Assembly: GCF_014762685.1 (NCBI RefSeq)
Contig: NZ_JABURM010000005.1
Span: 744,001-808,000 of the forward strand
DNA from: Gracilimonas sp.
GTDB taxonomy: Bacteria > Bacteroidota > Rhodothermia > Balneolales > Balneolaceae
DNA length: 64,000 nucleotides
Direction of reading: 5' to 3'
How positions within the stretch are numbered: the stretch's first letter is position 1; each line of letters begins with the position of its first letter. The translations under genes were made by a program, and so were the position numbers. The notes beneath the pieces were generated by a model that saw nothing but the letters and a program-made list of their open reading frames with translations, had not been told where the DNA came from and did no database searches. Of this stretch, positions 18,361 through 25,669 are shown piece after piece.

Positions 18361-18453
18361 GAATAACCGGTTTACAGGCTAAAACACTGTTTAGTTAATC
18401 AAGAATTGGCTGGGAAGGTCGGTTGCGCCCCGCCTTTAATGCGAGGGTTATAC
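18361..18453 (-). other. Degraded attC-like site, outer end of integron array
   Basis: In cassette orientation this starts with GTATAAC (18453-18447) and ends with GTTATTC (18367-18361). The outer arms pair as ATAACC/GGTTAT and more weakly as TTAAAGGC against GCCTGTAAA. The interior is not as complementary as in the other attC sites. The leading bases of the cassette above it (TTATAGG) nearly match the complement of its inner end, which supports a true but decayed recombination site. Confidence 0.4.
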
Positions 18454-18462
18454 GCCACTTTA

Positions 18463-19458
18463 TTATTGTCTCACATTTGCCGGCCACCTTCCTTTAAAAA
18501 AAGTATCAATAGCAGGAAAGACAAAATCGGGATTATCAGAAAAAGCTGGTTTACCTGCATTAGGAACCAGTAGCAGTTTACTGTCTGGTATAGAAGAAAC
18601 CCAGGCGCGTTGTGCAGGAATCATCAGGGAGTCTTCTGCCCCATAAATAACCAAAAGTGGAGCATTAACGTGTTTCAGTTCGGTAGTAAAATCCCATCCA
18701 TTGTAATATCGCGGAGCTAACTGAGCAGTAAATCGGTAGTAGTAATGAACTGCTTTGGGTGGGGCCTTACATGTAGTGCCCTCATAGGTTATCGTATCTC
18801 CTTTAGCTCTTGCCAGTTTTTTATTGATTTCTTCATACTCCCGGCATGTTTCCACGGGATCGGAAGCAGTACCGCTGAGTAGTTTTTGTAGCAACAGATT
18901 TGCACGGTTAGAAAGAGCAGTATCAGGTGAAGGGGGAGCCTGGGCTGTTTTCAAACTTCTTAACTTGAGTTCTTGTTGAAGGTCAGGCCCTGTTGCACCA
19001 TGAAAAACTATGCGTTTAAGGTGATTGGGGTATTTTTTAGCGTATTCAGCTACTAAGACAGATCCAAAGGAATGAGTAACTACATTCATTTTTTCTAAAC
19101 CAAAATGCTGCCGTACTGCTTCCAGATCTTCAACAAAATATTGAGGCTTTAATTTAGTGGTATCAGCCGGTAACTCTGATCGTCCGCCACCTCTTTGATC
19201 ATAAAATATCAATACATAATTATGGGCTAATGGTTGGACAAATGGAAGAACAGAATGCATCCCGGCACCTGGCCCACCATGTATTACCACTATTGAGTCT
19301 TGACCACTTCCCATCACTTGATAGTATATGTTTGCTCCTTCTGCACCTGTTAGGTATCCTTTATCTAACAGTGGTATCGGTTCTTTATCATTGCACGTAA
19401 TAACTAAGAGTGAAAGAATAGAAAATATGATTAGAGATTTATTTTTCAATTCCAACAT
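18463..19458 (-). CDS. Alpha/beta hydrolase lipoprotein (proline iminopeptidase-like), integron cassette
   Basis: A 331-residue alpha/beta hydrolase. The N-terminus is hydrophobic and ends in a lipobox-like VITC near residue 22, so export as a lipoprotein is likely. Visible motifs are HGGPGAGMHS (oxyanion region, as in prolyl aminopeptidases), YDQRGGGRSE, and the nucleophile elbow THSFGSVLVAEYA. An acid residue is probably in YGAEDSLMIP. The expected catalytic His near the end is not obvious: the usual position reads NAGKPAFSDNP where GH is expected, so the enzyme may be altered. It sits between attC 19546-19673 and the degraded attC-like site, so I treat it as the last cassette of the array. 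Confidence 0.8.
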   Translation of the reverse strand: MLELKNKSLIIFSILSLLVITCNDKEPIPLLDKGYLTGAEGANIYYQVMGSGQDSIVVIHGGPGAGMHSVLPFVQPLAHNYVLIFYDQRGGGRSELPADTTKLKPQYFVEDLEAVRQHFGLEKMNVVTHSFGSVLVAEYAKKYPNHLKRIVFHGATGPDLQQELKLRSLKTAQAPPSPDTALSNRANLLLQKLLSGTASDPVETCREYEEINKKLARAKGDTITYEGTTCKAPPKAVHYYYRFTAQLAPRYYNGWDFTTELKHVNAPLLVIYGAEDSLMIPAQRAWVSSIPDSKLLLVPNAGKPAFSDNPDFVFPAIDTFFKGRWPANVRQ

Positions 19459-19545
19459 CTATTCATATGGTTAAAAGATTAATTATTTCACTAATTTTTG
19501 AGTACTAATATTGGAATCGAATACGTACCTATTTTAATTATATGC

Positions 19546-19673
19546 CTATAACGTAACGACCCAGCGCATAACGGGCGCGGAGATTATGAGTTAATTAACG
19601 GCTAAATTTTCAAAACAAGCAACTCTGGAAATCAACGGCAACGTCCGCGTCCCAGTTGATGCGCTTGTTAAAC
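19546..19673 (-). other. attC recombination site of the 109-residue cassette
   Basis: In cassette orientation it runs from GTTTAAC (19673-19667) to GTTATAG (19552-19546). Long imperfect arms contain the same GCGCATC...GGACGCGGACG and CCGCGCCCG...GCTGGGTCGTTA core seen in the other attC sites. An extra GTAAC lies inside the distal 7-mer, as if the end had been duplicated. The upstream gene's TAA stop is within the proximal 7-mer. Confidence 0.85.
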
Positions 19674-19997
19674 ATTCTTGTTCACGATATACCTTGTCGA
19701 AGTGCCTATTTTATTTGATCGAACTATTTCTAAAAATTCATTTATTGAAACTTCAACGAATTTGTCAGGTTGTTCACCAATCCACATAGCTTGAAACTCA
19801 ATACCGTTTTTGGACTTCGAAAAAAGATCTTCTAACATTTTGGCGTAATCCTGTAAATATTCTGAATCAAAATCCCAGTATTCAGCATCCCAATCCGCTT
19901 GGTCAGTTAAGTAATAATGTAAATCTATATCCAGCCCTTTTAGATGTGATTTACCTTTAGGATCATCAATAAATTCTATTTTTGTAACAAGACTCAT
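19668..19997 (-). CDS. Integron cassette protein, 109 residues, unknown function
   Basis: A small acidic soluble protein I do not recognise. I start it at the ATG at 19997, 12 bases inside the cassette; a longer frame to 20048 would begin inside the attI-like sequence. It opens MSLVTKIEFIDDPKGKS and has an acidic/aromatic centre (ADWDAEYWDFDSEYLQ) that suggests an alpha/beta protein like immunity or SUKH-type small proteins, though no family can be claimed. There is no signal peptide. The stop codon overlaps the attC. The first cassette bases, TTATACATTCTT, are complementary to the bases at its own attC end (AAGAATGTTTAA) except at one position. Confidence 0.75.
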   Translation of the reverse strand: MSLVTKIEFIDDPKGKSHLKGLDIDLHYYLTDQADWDAEYWDFDSEYLQDYAKMLEDLFSKSKNGIEFQAMWIGEQPDKFVEVSINEFLEIVRSNKIGTSTRYIVNKNV

Positions 19998-20004
19998 GAA
20001 GAAT

Positions 20005-20026
20005 GTATAACACAATATTATACGAA
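20005..20026 (-). other. Second attI-like core site, no integrase beside it
   Basis: Positions 20006-20026 match the primary attI core at 26164-26184 in 20 of 21 bases. In cassette orientation it reads TTCGTATAATATTGTG then the cross-over G/TTATAC. A further shared block, ATGCGAATAA, lies at 20124-20115 (26253-26244 in the primary site). The TATAAT hexamer could also serve as a -10 box for the cassette gene. It has one cassette inserted immediately beside it. Confidence 0.7.
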
Positions 20027-20307
20027 AAAGCATATTCTCAGAAGGCATCGGATAATATCCTTAAATCCTTTTCAAACATGATAGTTCGCAGTTTCTATGA
20101 TTTTATCCGTCTCGTTATTCGCATGATCCCGCCGGATAAAACCCCGAAGTAACTCCATTTAATATAGCAACTTACCGCTTAATTACAACGGGAACTCAAA
20201 CCTTGAGAAGTTCCCGCATGAGAACGGATGCCTTTCGGCGGTGTGAGGCGGGGCACCCGGTGGGCACTCCGGAGCATTGCTCCGGAACGAGATAAAACGG
20301 TAGAGGA
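20027..20307. other. Intergenic stretch with GC-rich hairpins, no gene
   Basis: No convincing ORF. Inverted repeats are CGGGAACT/AGTTCCCG (20189-20196 and 20209-20216, with extra internal pairs) and TCCGGAGC/GCTCCGGA (20268-20275 and 20279-20286, three-base loop), with a CACC/GGTG element between. This GC-rich block lies just past the GNAT stop and may be its terminator or the remnant of a structured mobile element. The rest, towards 20027, shares only short motifs with the primary attI region. Confidence 0.5.
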
Positions 20308-21447
20308 TCATATTTGTATGGCATCGGCATAGATGTTCTTTTCGGGATGGAAATAGACTGGTACGTCGGACTGTAAAGGAGCGATAATAACATGTGAGCG
20401 AACCTCTTTGTATATAAAAGGTTGGATGGCCTCCGCTATGGATGAACCGGCTGCGTATCCTAAGATCACCGTTTGATATCCTTTGTTACGGCATTCGTGA
20501 TAGATGGACCGGAGCAACGCTTCCATGATCTCCGGGTCTTGGTCCCGTACCGCATATTCAGCAATGGTTACATCCCGAAAAGCTTCTCCAGATCGTGGCA
20601 ATGCAGGGCTTCCTAAAAGTCGAGCACTCAAATTATAAGCCATATGTATGGATCTCATCTTAACATCCCGAAACTGAATGCGGTTCTTTTTGAAGGCCGT
20701 CATATCCCAGGCCAAACAAGTACCAATGATCTCCTCACCCCGGGTCGCTACGTAATAATCCTCGATTGTTATTCCCGGCCTGTGATTGAGGTTATGCTGA
20801 AAAACAGCCTGGTTCATCTCAGGAGCTAATAATTGCCCTTTGAAGGCATTGGAAAGCAGGGGGATGATCTGTTCTGAATCAGCTATAGTCGCTTTGCGAA
20901 CGGTAAATTTGCTGCTTGATCTCATTGGTTTAAGGGTGAAAAGAGTGGCCATCGTGATGGTCCCGATAGGTTTGGAACCAAGCACCCCAAGTTTAGCTAA
21001 CTTTTCTGCCGGACGATTCCACGCCATCACATAGGCATACATGTATTTGACGTCTGGCCGTGTCTTTACTTTTCGTTGTACTCTTTTTTCCAGTTGCTGA
21101 AGAAAAATTTGTCCCGTGCCTTTCTGAGTTCCATGCATATTTCCCAGGTAAATGAAATCGGTTAGAACACCCGAAACATATCGCTTTTGATAGGAGGCGA
21201 TAGCAAAACCGATAAGCTGTTCTTTACGGAAAAAGCCAAGAGGGACCATTTTGTAGGAAGTCAGTCTGGGTAGTACGAAAATATCTGGTGAACGGTCAAA
21301 ATGAATGCTGAGGTCTCCGGACCTTACCGGAGTTTTTCGGGTGATCTCAAGAAGTTTTTCATTCCAGTCTTCAGATAGTTCCCGCACGGAGTAATCAGAT
21401 TCATTATGTGGATCCTTAGGGTCAGGCTCATGCTTTTTCATGATCAT
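20308..21447 (-). CDS. GNAT-superfamily protein paired with a DUF3419 protein
   Basis: A 379-residue protein with GNAT acetyltransferase character. The central and C-terminal part has FTVRKATIADSEQIIPLLSNAF, a typical GNAT N-terminal strand-helix, followed by DYYVATRGEEIIGTCLAWD. The N-terminal half holds a second GNAT-like unit (QLIGFAIASYQKRYV, then GTQKGTGQIFLQQLEKRV as the acyl-CoA loop). Substrate unknown. It overlaps the DUF3419 gene by 20 bases and is probably coupled to it. An alternative start is the third codon. The gene lies within the integron array but has no attC of its own, and its base composition is less AT-rich than the cassette genes. Confidence 0.75.
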   Translation of the reverse strand: MIMKKHEPDPKDPHNESDYSVRELSEDWNEKLLEITRKTPVRSGDLSIHFDRSPDIFVLPRLTSYKMVPLGFFRKEQLIGFAIASYQKRYVSGVLTDFIYLGNMHGTQKGTGQIFLQQLEKRVQRKVKTRPDVKYMYAYVMAWNRPAEKLAKLGVLGSKPIGTITMATLFTLKPMRSSSKFTVRKATIADSEQIIPLLSNAFKGQLLAPEMNQAVFQHNLNHRPGITIEDYYVATRGEEIIGTCLAWDMTAFKKNRIQFRDVKMRSIHMAYNLSARLLGSPALPRSGEAFRDVTIAEYAVRDQDPEIMEALLRSIYHECRNKGYQTVILGYAAGSSIAEAIQPFIYKEVRSHVIIAPLQSDVPVYFHPEKNIYADAIQI

Positions 21448-22540
21448 TGAAATGGAAGGGGATTAATTGATAAAAGGGAAATCGGTCTTTTTGTAAAAGC
21501 ATTTGACCCTCTGCTGCATCAAACCCTAATCTCTCTGGCAGGTTTAGATCTGTGACACGTGCAGAGTGTATATAACGGATCAGTCCTTTTGCATCAGAGC
21601 CGGACTTTCCAGCAATGCGTATCAAAAGGTCCGTGAAATCTTCTTTTGACAACCAATCACTTACATTGGAAAGAGCGAACTTGTTGTAGTAGCCAGGTTC
21701 CGACCGGTTTACACTTTCGGTGACAGACTCTTCTTTAAAGCGCAGTCTTTCTGCAGCCTCAGGAAGTCGAGTCTTTCCCTCAGGTCGCAGGTAGGATGGA
21801 AGCGACTCTTCAAAAAGCACCTGGTTAAAAAAGACAAACTGAAGCATCCAATTATGGCGTACGGGAGTTTTGGTACAGAAATCTCTAAATTGTTGATAAA
21901 ATTTTAATCCCAGCTTATCATCTTGCCAATGAATCAGGCCCTGTTCCGAAATGCCCTTTTGTTTATAGAGCTTTGGATGAAACATGAGGTTGAACAGGTT
22001 TTTCAGCAATCCGGCTCTCAAGACTTCATCGAAATAGGCTTTTTGATCTTTGATGGAGGTGGTTTCAAACAGAACCAGCAGCTTTTTTCTTCCTCCAAGG
22101 AGCAACCGTCCCAAAGGAGAAAACCGCCGAATATAAGTTTCGTATTTCCCGAGATGAACCGGACCCAGTTTTAATATTTCAGGATGAGCCTTCCAAAAAT
22201 CACGTTCTGAATTTGTGAGCTCCGGATCTATCTGTTTGAACCATGCGGCTCTTTCGGCTTCTTCAGCAGACATATAACCCAGGAATTTAGCAGCTGTCAA
22301 GGATGGCAAATGCTGGGCGGCCTTGAGTTTTAATTGGGAGAGATAGATTTGTGAAGGGGCAATATCAACGGCATCAATGACAACAGATGAATGGCTATTG
22401 ACTAACAATTCCAGCGGAACCTCACCGGCACTGGCTATACATAAAACCCGATCATTTTCTGATAGATCAAGTGCTTCCAATTCGGTATTGGGGTCATCCT
22501 GTGATACACCAAAATCATAAATGAAGGGTCTGCTGAACAT
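21428..22540 (-). CDS. DUF3419 protein (BtaA-like aminocarboxypropyl transferase family)
   Basis: A 370-residue protein of the DUF3419 family, related to BtaA, which transfers a 3-amino-3-carboxypropyl group from S-adenosylmethionine to diacylglycerol in betaine lipid synthesis. The SAM-binding block is VLCIASAGEVPLELL at about residues 32-46, then VDIAPSQIYLSQLKLKAA; the family segment LGKYETYIRRFSPLGRLL follows. The C-terminal part has FALSNVSDWLSKEDF and IRYIHSARV. No BtaB methyltransferase is adjacent; the partner is a GNAT protein, so the product may differ from a betaine lipid. Upstream, TATAAT on the minus strand (22642-22637) may be a -10 box. Confidence 0.85.
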   Translation of the reverse strand: MFSRPFIYDFGVSQDDPNTELEALDLSENDRVLCIASAGEVPLELLVNSHSSVVIDAVDIAPSQIYLSQLKLKAAQHLPSLTAAKFLGYMSAEEAERAAWFKQIDPELTNSERDFWKAHPEILKLGPVHLGKYETYIRRFSPLGRLLLGGRKKLLVLFETTSIKDQKAYFDEVLRAGLLKNLFNLMFHPKLYKQKGISEQGLIHWQDDKLGLKFYQQFRDFCTKTPVRHNWMLQFVFFNQVLFEESLPSYLRPEGKTRLPEAAERLRFKEESVTESVNRSEPGYYNKFALSNVSDWLSKEDFTDLLIRIAGKSGSDAKGLIRYIHSARVTDLNLPERLGFDAAEGQMLLQKDRFPFYQLIPFHFNDHEKA

Positions 22541-22857
22541 ATATTGATTCTATTTTTTCAGAACACAAAATCGAATTCTGTATTTCCTTCCCCGCCAAAA
22601 CCTCTGGATCTGCATTCCCCTAATGTACAGACTAACATTATACCACTAACGGTTCCTCCCAAATTAATTACTTTGATCATAAAGCTTTCAACTTTAAGGA
22701 ATCACAAAGGCAACGCAGGGACTTACACATACTTTAAGTTAGTAATCCCTGTTAATCATATATGTAGTTGAAAAGTGAGTATCCGGGTAAGAAATTTTCT
22801 TGCATGAGAATAGGCAGTAATGCAGTTCTGTTCAAAAAAAAGGAGAGGGCAAGGTTG
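22541..22857. other. Gene-less stretch after attC, remnant of a cassette
   Basis: No ORF of more than about 20 codons on the minus strand makes sense here. It begins where a cassette should begin (TTATATCAACC in cassette orientation), but no attC with the complementary end follows, so this looks like a truncated cassette fused to the DUF3419/GNAT block. Confidence 0.5.
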
Positions 22858-22984
22858 ATATAACGGCCTACCGCATAAGCGGCGCAACGCCTCTCTTTGT
22901 TTTACAACATTCCGATATTCCTTGCTAAAAAGCAAAAACGCAACCCAGGGTTGAGTTGCGTCCGAGTTTATGCTCGTGTTATGC
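22858..22984 (-). other. attC site of the esterase cassette
   Basis: 127 bases. In cassette orientation it runs from GCATAAC (22984-22978) to GTTATAT (22864-22858). Arms: GAGCATAAACTCGGACGCAAC against GCGCCGCTTATGCGGTAGGCC. A nested hairpin, GCAACCCAGGGTTGAGTTGC-like (22939-22960), makes it the most internally structured of the set. Confidence 0.85.
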
Positions 22985-23005
22985 CTATTGAAACCTTTGG
23001 AATGG

Positions 23006-23884
23006 CTAATCTTGTTTTGCCAATAGCTTTTGGAGCCCATAATTAATTGCAACAGGCCACACGCCGTAGTGCTTCTTTTCTTCAAATACATGGTTAGAAA
23101 CCTCCAAGCCATTGTAATTCCTTTTCCCCAAAATAGTCGCCATTCGCTCGTTCGCCTCAATAGTGGATTTGGATTCGCTACTGCCTACTGCAAAAACAAT
23201 TTTTGCATTTAAGTCGTCATTATTTTCTGCATATGCCTCTTCATATTCAAAAGCTATGCCGTTGTGAAACCATTCAAAGGGCCCTGAAACAAGCAAGTAT
23301 TTGTTAAATAATTCAGGCTCCTCAAATAACATGTATGCGCCGAAATGGGCGCCTCCCGACCAGCCCATATACATGTGATCATCTGTCGTTTTATAATTTT
23401 CCCTGATATAAACCGTCAATTCATCTTTTATAAAAGAAAGGAACGCTTGGGCACCGCCCCATTCAATATCATTAGCCCAAGATGGCCAGCCGCCGGGGAC
23501 TTGCGGATCGGAAACCGTAGAGAAATCACGGGAACGTATTTGCATTATTTTTCCAAATCCCTGACTGCCTGGATAACCGATTCCAACCAGAATAACAGGA
23601 GGAATAGTACCATCTATAGCATGTGCCCGCGCGGATTCAACCGCTGAACTGAACGCAAACCTGGGATCTGTCATAAAAACAACTGGATACTCCTTGCTTT
23701 GATCATATCGCTCAGGTAGAGCTATCGAAATTTTAAAAGTATCTTCAACAGCTTCAGAATAGAGTTGTGTGGTTTTGGTCCAAGGGATGGAGGCCTCACT
23801 TTGTGCTTTGGAATGAGAAGTAATAAATAGATGCAAAGAAATAGCAACTAATAATATTGATAGACTTTTAGGATGTATTTTCAT
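23006..23884 (-). CDS. Secreted alpha/beta hydrolase (esterase-D/IroE-like), integron cassette
   Basis: A 292-residue exported esterase-like protein. Residues 1-28 form a signal peptide (LSILLVAISLHLF, cleavage after HSKAQ). The fold signature is ISIALPERYDQSKEYPVVFMTD, as in enterochelin-esterase/esterase-D proteins. The nucleophile elbow is YMGWSGGAHFGAY (GxSxG) at about residue 175, and the catalytic His is likely in EEKKHYGVWP near 274. The substrate is unknown; ester hydrolysis in the periplasm is inferred. The gene lies between attC sites at 22858-22984 and 23970-24092, with about 90 bases of leader inside the cassette. Confidence 0.87.
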   Translation of the reverse strand: MKIHPKSLSILLVAISLHLFITSHSKAQSEASIPWTKTTQLYSEAVEDTFKISIALPERYDQSKEYPVVFMTDPRFAFSSAVESARAHAIDGTIPPVILVGIGYPGSQGFGKIMQIRSRDFSTVSDPQVPGGWPSWANDIEWGGAQAFLSFIKDELTVYIRENYKTTDDHMYMGWSGGAHFGAYMLFEEPELFNKYLLVSGPFEWFHNGIAFEYEEAYAENNDDLNAKIVFAVGSSESKSTIEANERMATILGKRNYNGLEVSNHVFEEKKHYGVWPVAINYGLQKLLAKQD

Positions 23885-23969
23885 TTATAAAGAAGAATGA
23901 TTTATTGGTTGTTTACAGTAATATACAGCGCAGGTGAATTTTAAGACTACTTCTTGAAGTTACATAGGC

Positions 23970-24092
23970 ATATAACGACCCGGCGTTTAAACGGCGCGGG
24001 GATTATGATTTTTTTGAAATAGCGAAATTAATTCTACAGAAACAAGGTTGATCGCACCCCGTCCGCGTCCGATTTAAAACGCCTTGTTATGC
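23970..24092 (-). other. attC site of the 163-residue membrane protein cassette
   Basis: 123 bases. In cassette orientation GCATAAC (24092-24086) to GTTATAT (23976-23970). The arms GGCGTTTTAAATCGGACGCGGACGGGG and CCCCGCGCCGTTTAAACGCC are strongly complementary. Nearly the same sequence occurs in the attC at 25201-25323. The gene's stop codon lies in the proximal 7-mer. Confidence 0.93.
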
Positions 24093-24578
24093 AGCAACTC
24101 TTTGTTGGGTTGTTAATGAATATATTATAAGCTTTGAAATTAATATAGCACTCCAAGCGGCTATTAAAACTAACGCAGCTAATTCAAAACCTTGGTTCCA
24201 CGATGGAGGTAAACTTCCAGTAGGAATTACTGTTGAAATAAAGACAGTTAAGACTAAAGGAAGAGATAAAATGAACGAGGCAATAATATTTTGCTTGTCC
24301 ATTTTATTGCTAAGGTCAAACCTGCTATTCAATTTTAAAAAGAGCCCAAAAATAATTGAATATGGAATAACGGATACAGCTGAAATAAAACCTCCAAAAT
24401 ATAAAGCCCCGACAACTCTAAATTCACTATAGCTGATTAATTCATCAAATGACTCACCCAAAATTAATGGATGAATTACTGTTAAAATGAAAACCCAACA
24501 AATAGCACCAAGTATAGCTGCTAATATTGCCCACGAGATAGATATTCCAATTGTAGATATGATTGACTTTTTATTCAT
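24087..24578 (-). CDS. Integron cassette membrane protein, four helices, unknown function
   Basis: A 163-residue protein that I do not recognise. It has about four membrane helices: roughly residues 8-36 (ISISWAILAAILGAICWVFIL), 55-84, 100-122 and 130-154. Loops are short, with a charged cytosolic link KLNSRFDLSNKMDKQN. It is very AT-rich compared with core genes, in keeping with foreign origin. The cassette leader is short: the ATG lies 11 bases from the attC end. No catalytic motif is visible. Confidence 0.75.
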   Translation of the reverse strand: MNKKSIISTIGISISWAILAAILGAICWVFILTVIHPLILGESFDELISYSEFRVVGALYFGGFISAVSVIPYSIIFGLFLKLNSRFDLSNKMDKQNIIASFILSLPLVLTVFISTVIPTGSLPPSWNQGFELAALVLIAAWSAILISKLIIYSLTTQQRVAA

Positions 24579-24588
24579 GGTACTTGCT

Positions 24589-24679
24589 GCATAACGGCTC
24601 AGCGTTTAAGCGGCGAGCCGAGATGTTATAATTAAGGTTCCGAACCCTAACCGAGTCCGCTTAAAACGCCTTGTTATAC
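24589..24679 (-). other. attC site of the barrel-protein cassette
   Basis: 91 bases. In cassette orientation GTATAAC (24679-24673) to GTTATGC (24595-24589). The arms are AAGGCGTTTTAAGCGGACTCGG and CTCGGCTCGCCGCTTAAACGC. A short central loop makes it one of the two compact sites in the array. Confidence 0.93.
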
Positions 24680-24685
24680 ATAGCC

Positions 24686-25180
24686 TTAACGTTTGATCGA
24701 ATATATTGGAAATATAAAGGAGAAACTGCTTTTACTTATTTCATCAAATCCATCACCTAAAACTTTTATGTTATATCCATAAACAGCTTTCATACCAAAA
24801 AAACCAATCCCTATTTCAGGTCTTATATTAAATTCATTTTGATTGAAGTCAGTGTAGTTAATTATTGATAATCCCATAGCTACAGCAGATGATCCACCAG
24901 CAATCCATCCGCTTATTTTAGGTCCAATAATAAGTTTATTTCCAAAAACTACTTCACCAGAAAAAGCTAAATGACTTTCAGCCATATGATAACCAGCTGT
25001 TTTAAAATTACGGAATGACATGCCTAGATCTAAAATATGGCTCGAGCTATAGTTATATCCTAAATTTATATTTATGGTTTTAGATGTAGAATCAGAGCGA
25101 ACAATTTCTTCAGCTTGAGCGAAAAGATTACTATTCGAAAAGAAAAAAACACAAATAATAAAGGATAGAAATCTAAACAT
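24686..25180 (-). CDS. Integron cassette: putative outer-membrane beta-barrel protein
   Basis: A 164-residue protein with a clear signal peptide (FLSFIICVFFFSNSNLFAQAEE, cleavage near residue 22). The mature part has alternating hydrophobic residues and aromatic strand ends (INLGYNYSSSHILDLGMSF, KLIIGPKISGWIAGG, FNIRPEIGIGFFGMKAVYGYN), the usual look of a small eight-strand barrel. It ends SFSFIFPIYSIKR rather than in a clear aromatic terminus. It is very AT-rich. Function unknown. It lies between attC sites at 24589-24679 and 25201-25323. Confidence 0.72.
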   Translation of the reverse strand: MFRFLSFIICVFFFSNSNLFAQAEEIVRSDSTSKTININLGYNYSSSHILDLGMSFRNFKTAGYHMAESHLAFSGEVVFGNKLIIGPKISGWIAGGSSAVAMGLSIINYTDFNQNEFNIRPEIGIGFFGMKAVYGYNIKVLGDGFDEISKSSFSFIFPIYSIKR

Positions 25181-25200
25181 TATTAACCGACTTGAGCTAT

Positions 25201-25323
25201 GTATAACGACCCAGCGTTTAAACGGCGCGGGGATTATGATTTCTTTGAAGTAGTGAAATTAATACCACACAAATAAGTTCGATCGCACCCCGTCCGCGTC
25301 CGATTTAAAACGCCTTGTTATAC
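25201..25323 (-). other. attC site of the 75-residue cassette
   Basis: 123 bases. In cassette orientation GTATAAC (25323-25317) to GTTATAC (25207-25201). The arms pair over about 32 positions: AAGGCGTTTTAAATCGGACG with its continuation CGGACGGGG, against CCCCGCGCCGTTTAAACGCTGGG. This is the clearest textbook attC in the window. Confidence 0.95.
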
Positions 25324-25339
25324 TGCCACAGATTTTAAA

Positions 25340-25567
25340 TTAGGATAAAAAGAAGTATTCATATAAGAGATAAAGACCTAGAATAAAGGTAAAAACTCCA
25401 CCTAATAAACCGAGTACATTCAAACCACCTGAATCACGATCAGTTTCGGGACTTAACTTTTTTGATCGTCGATAGTCCGTCTCATACTTTCTTCTTTCTT
25501 GGAAACTATACCAAATCACAAAAGGTGTTATTAAAGTAGAAATTATTCCAAGAATGAGTTTTTCCAT
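25340..25567 (-). CDS. Integron cassette: small two-helix membrane protein
   Basis: A 75-residue protein with two hydrophobic segments (about residues 3-22 and 50-72) separated by a very charged link (SFQERRKYETDYRRSKKLSPETDRDSGG). I start it at the ATG at 25567, six bases inside the cassette past the attC 7-mer; a longer frame would run through the attC and is not credible. It resembles small membrane proteins with cytosolic basic loops, but no family is recognised. Confidence 0.7.
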   Translation of the reverse strand: MEKLILGIISTLITPFVIWYSFQERRKYETDYRRSKKLSPETDRDSGGLNVLGLLGGVFTFILGLYLLYEYFFLS

Positions 25568-25572
25568 AGGCA

Positions 25573-25662
25573 GTATAACGGTTTGGCAAATAAGCGGCGC
25601 GGCTAAGTCCTTGAATGTATGCAACTAAACTAAAACGCGTCCGCTTAATTTGCTTGTTATAG
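25573..25662 (-). other. attC site of the first cassette
   Basis: 90 bases. In cassette orientation CTATAAC (25662-25656) to GTTATAC (25579-25573). The arms are AAGCAAATTAAGCGGACGCG and GCGCCGCTTATTTGCC. The inner end GGCACTATAA is complementary to the first bases of the cassette (TTATAGTGC) next to attI. Confidence 0.92.
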
Positions 25663-25669
25663 TGCCGGG

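Noticed and set aside
20027-20307. Group II intron
   Set aside because: No reverse transcriptase and no recognisable domain V or VI; only generic hairpins are visible, so it is kept as a low-confidence idea.
22544-22771. 75-codon plus-strand ORF
   Set aside because: No ribosome-binding site, no family features, and it is antisense to the cassette direction in a gene-less remnant.
22756-23160. 134-codon minus-strand ORF
   Set aside because: It overlaps the esterase gene in another frame and runs through an attC site; composition and motifs are not protein-like.
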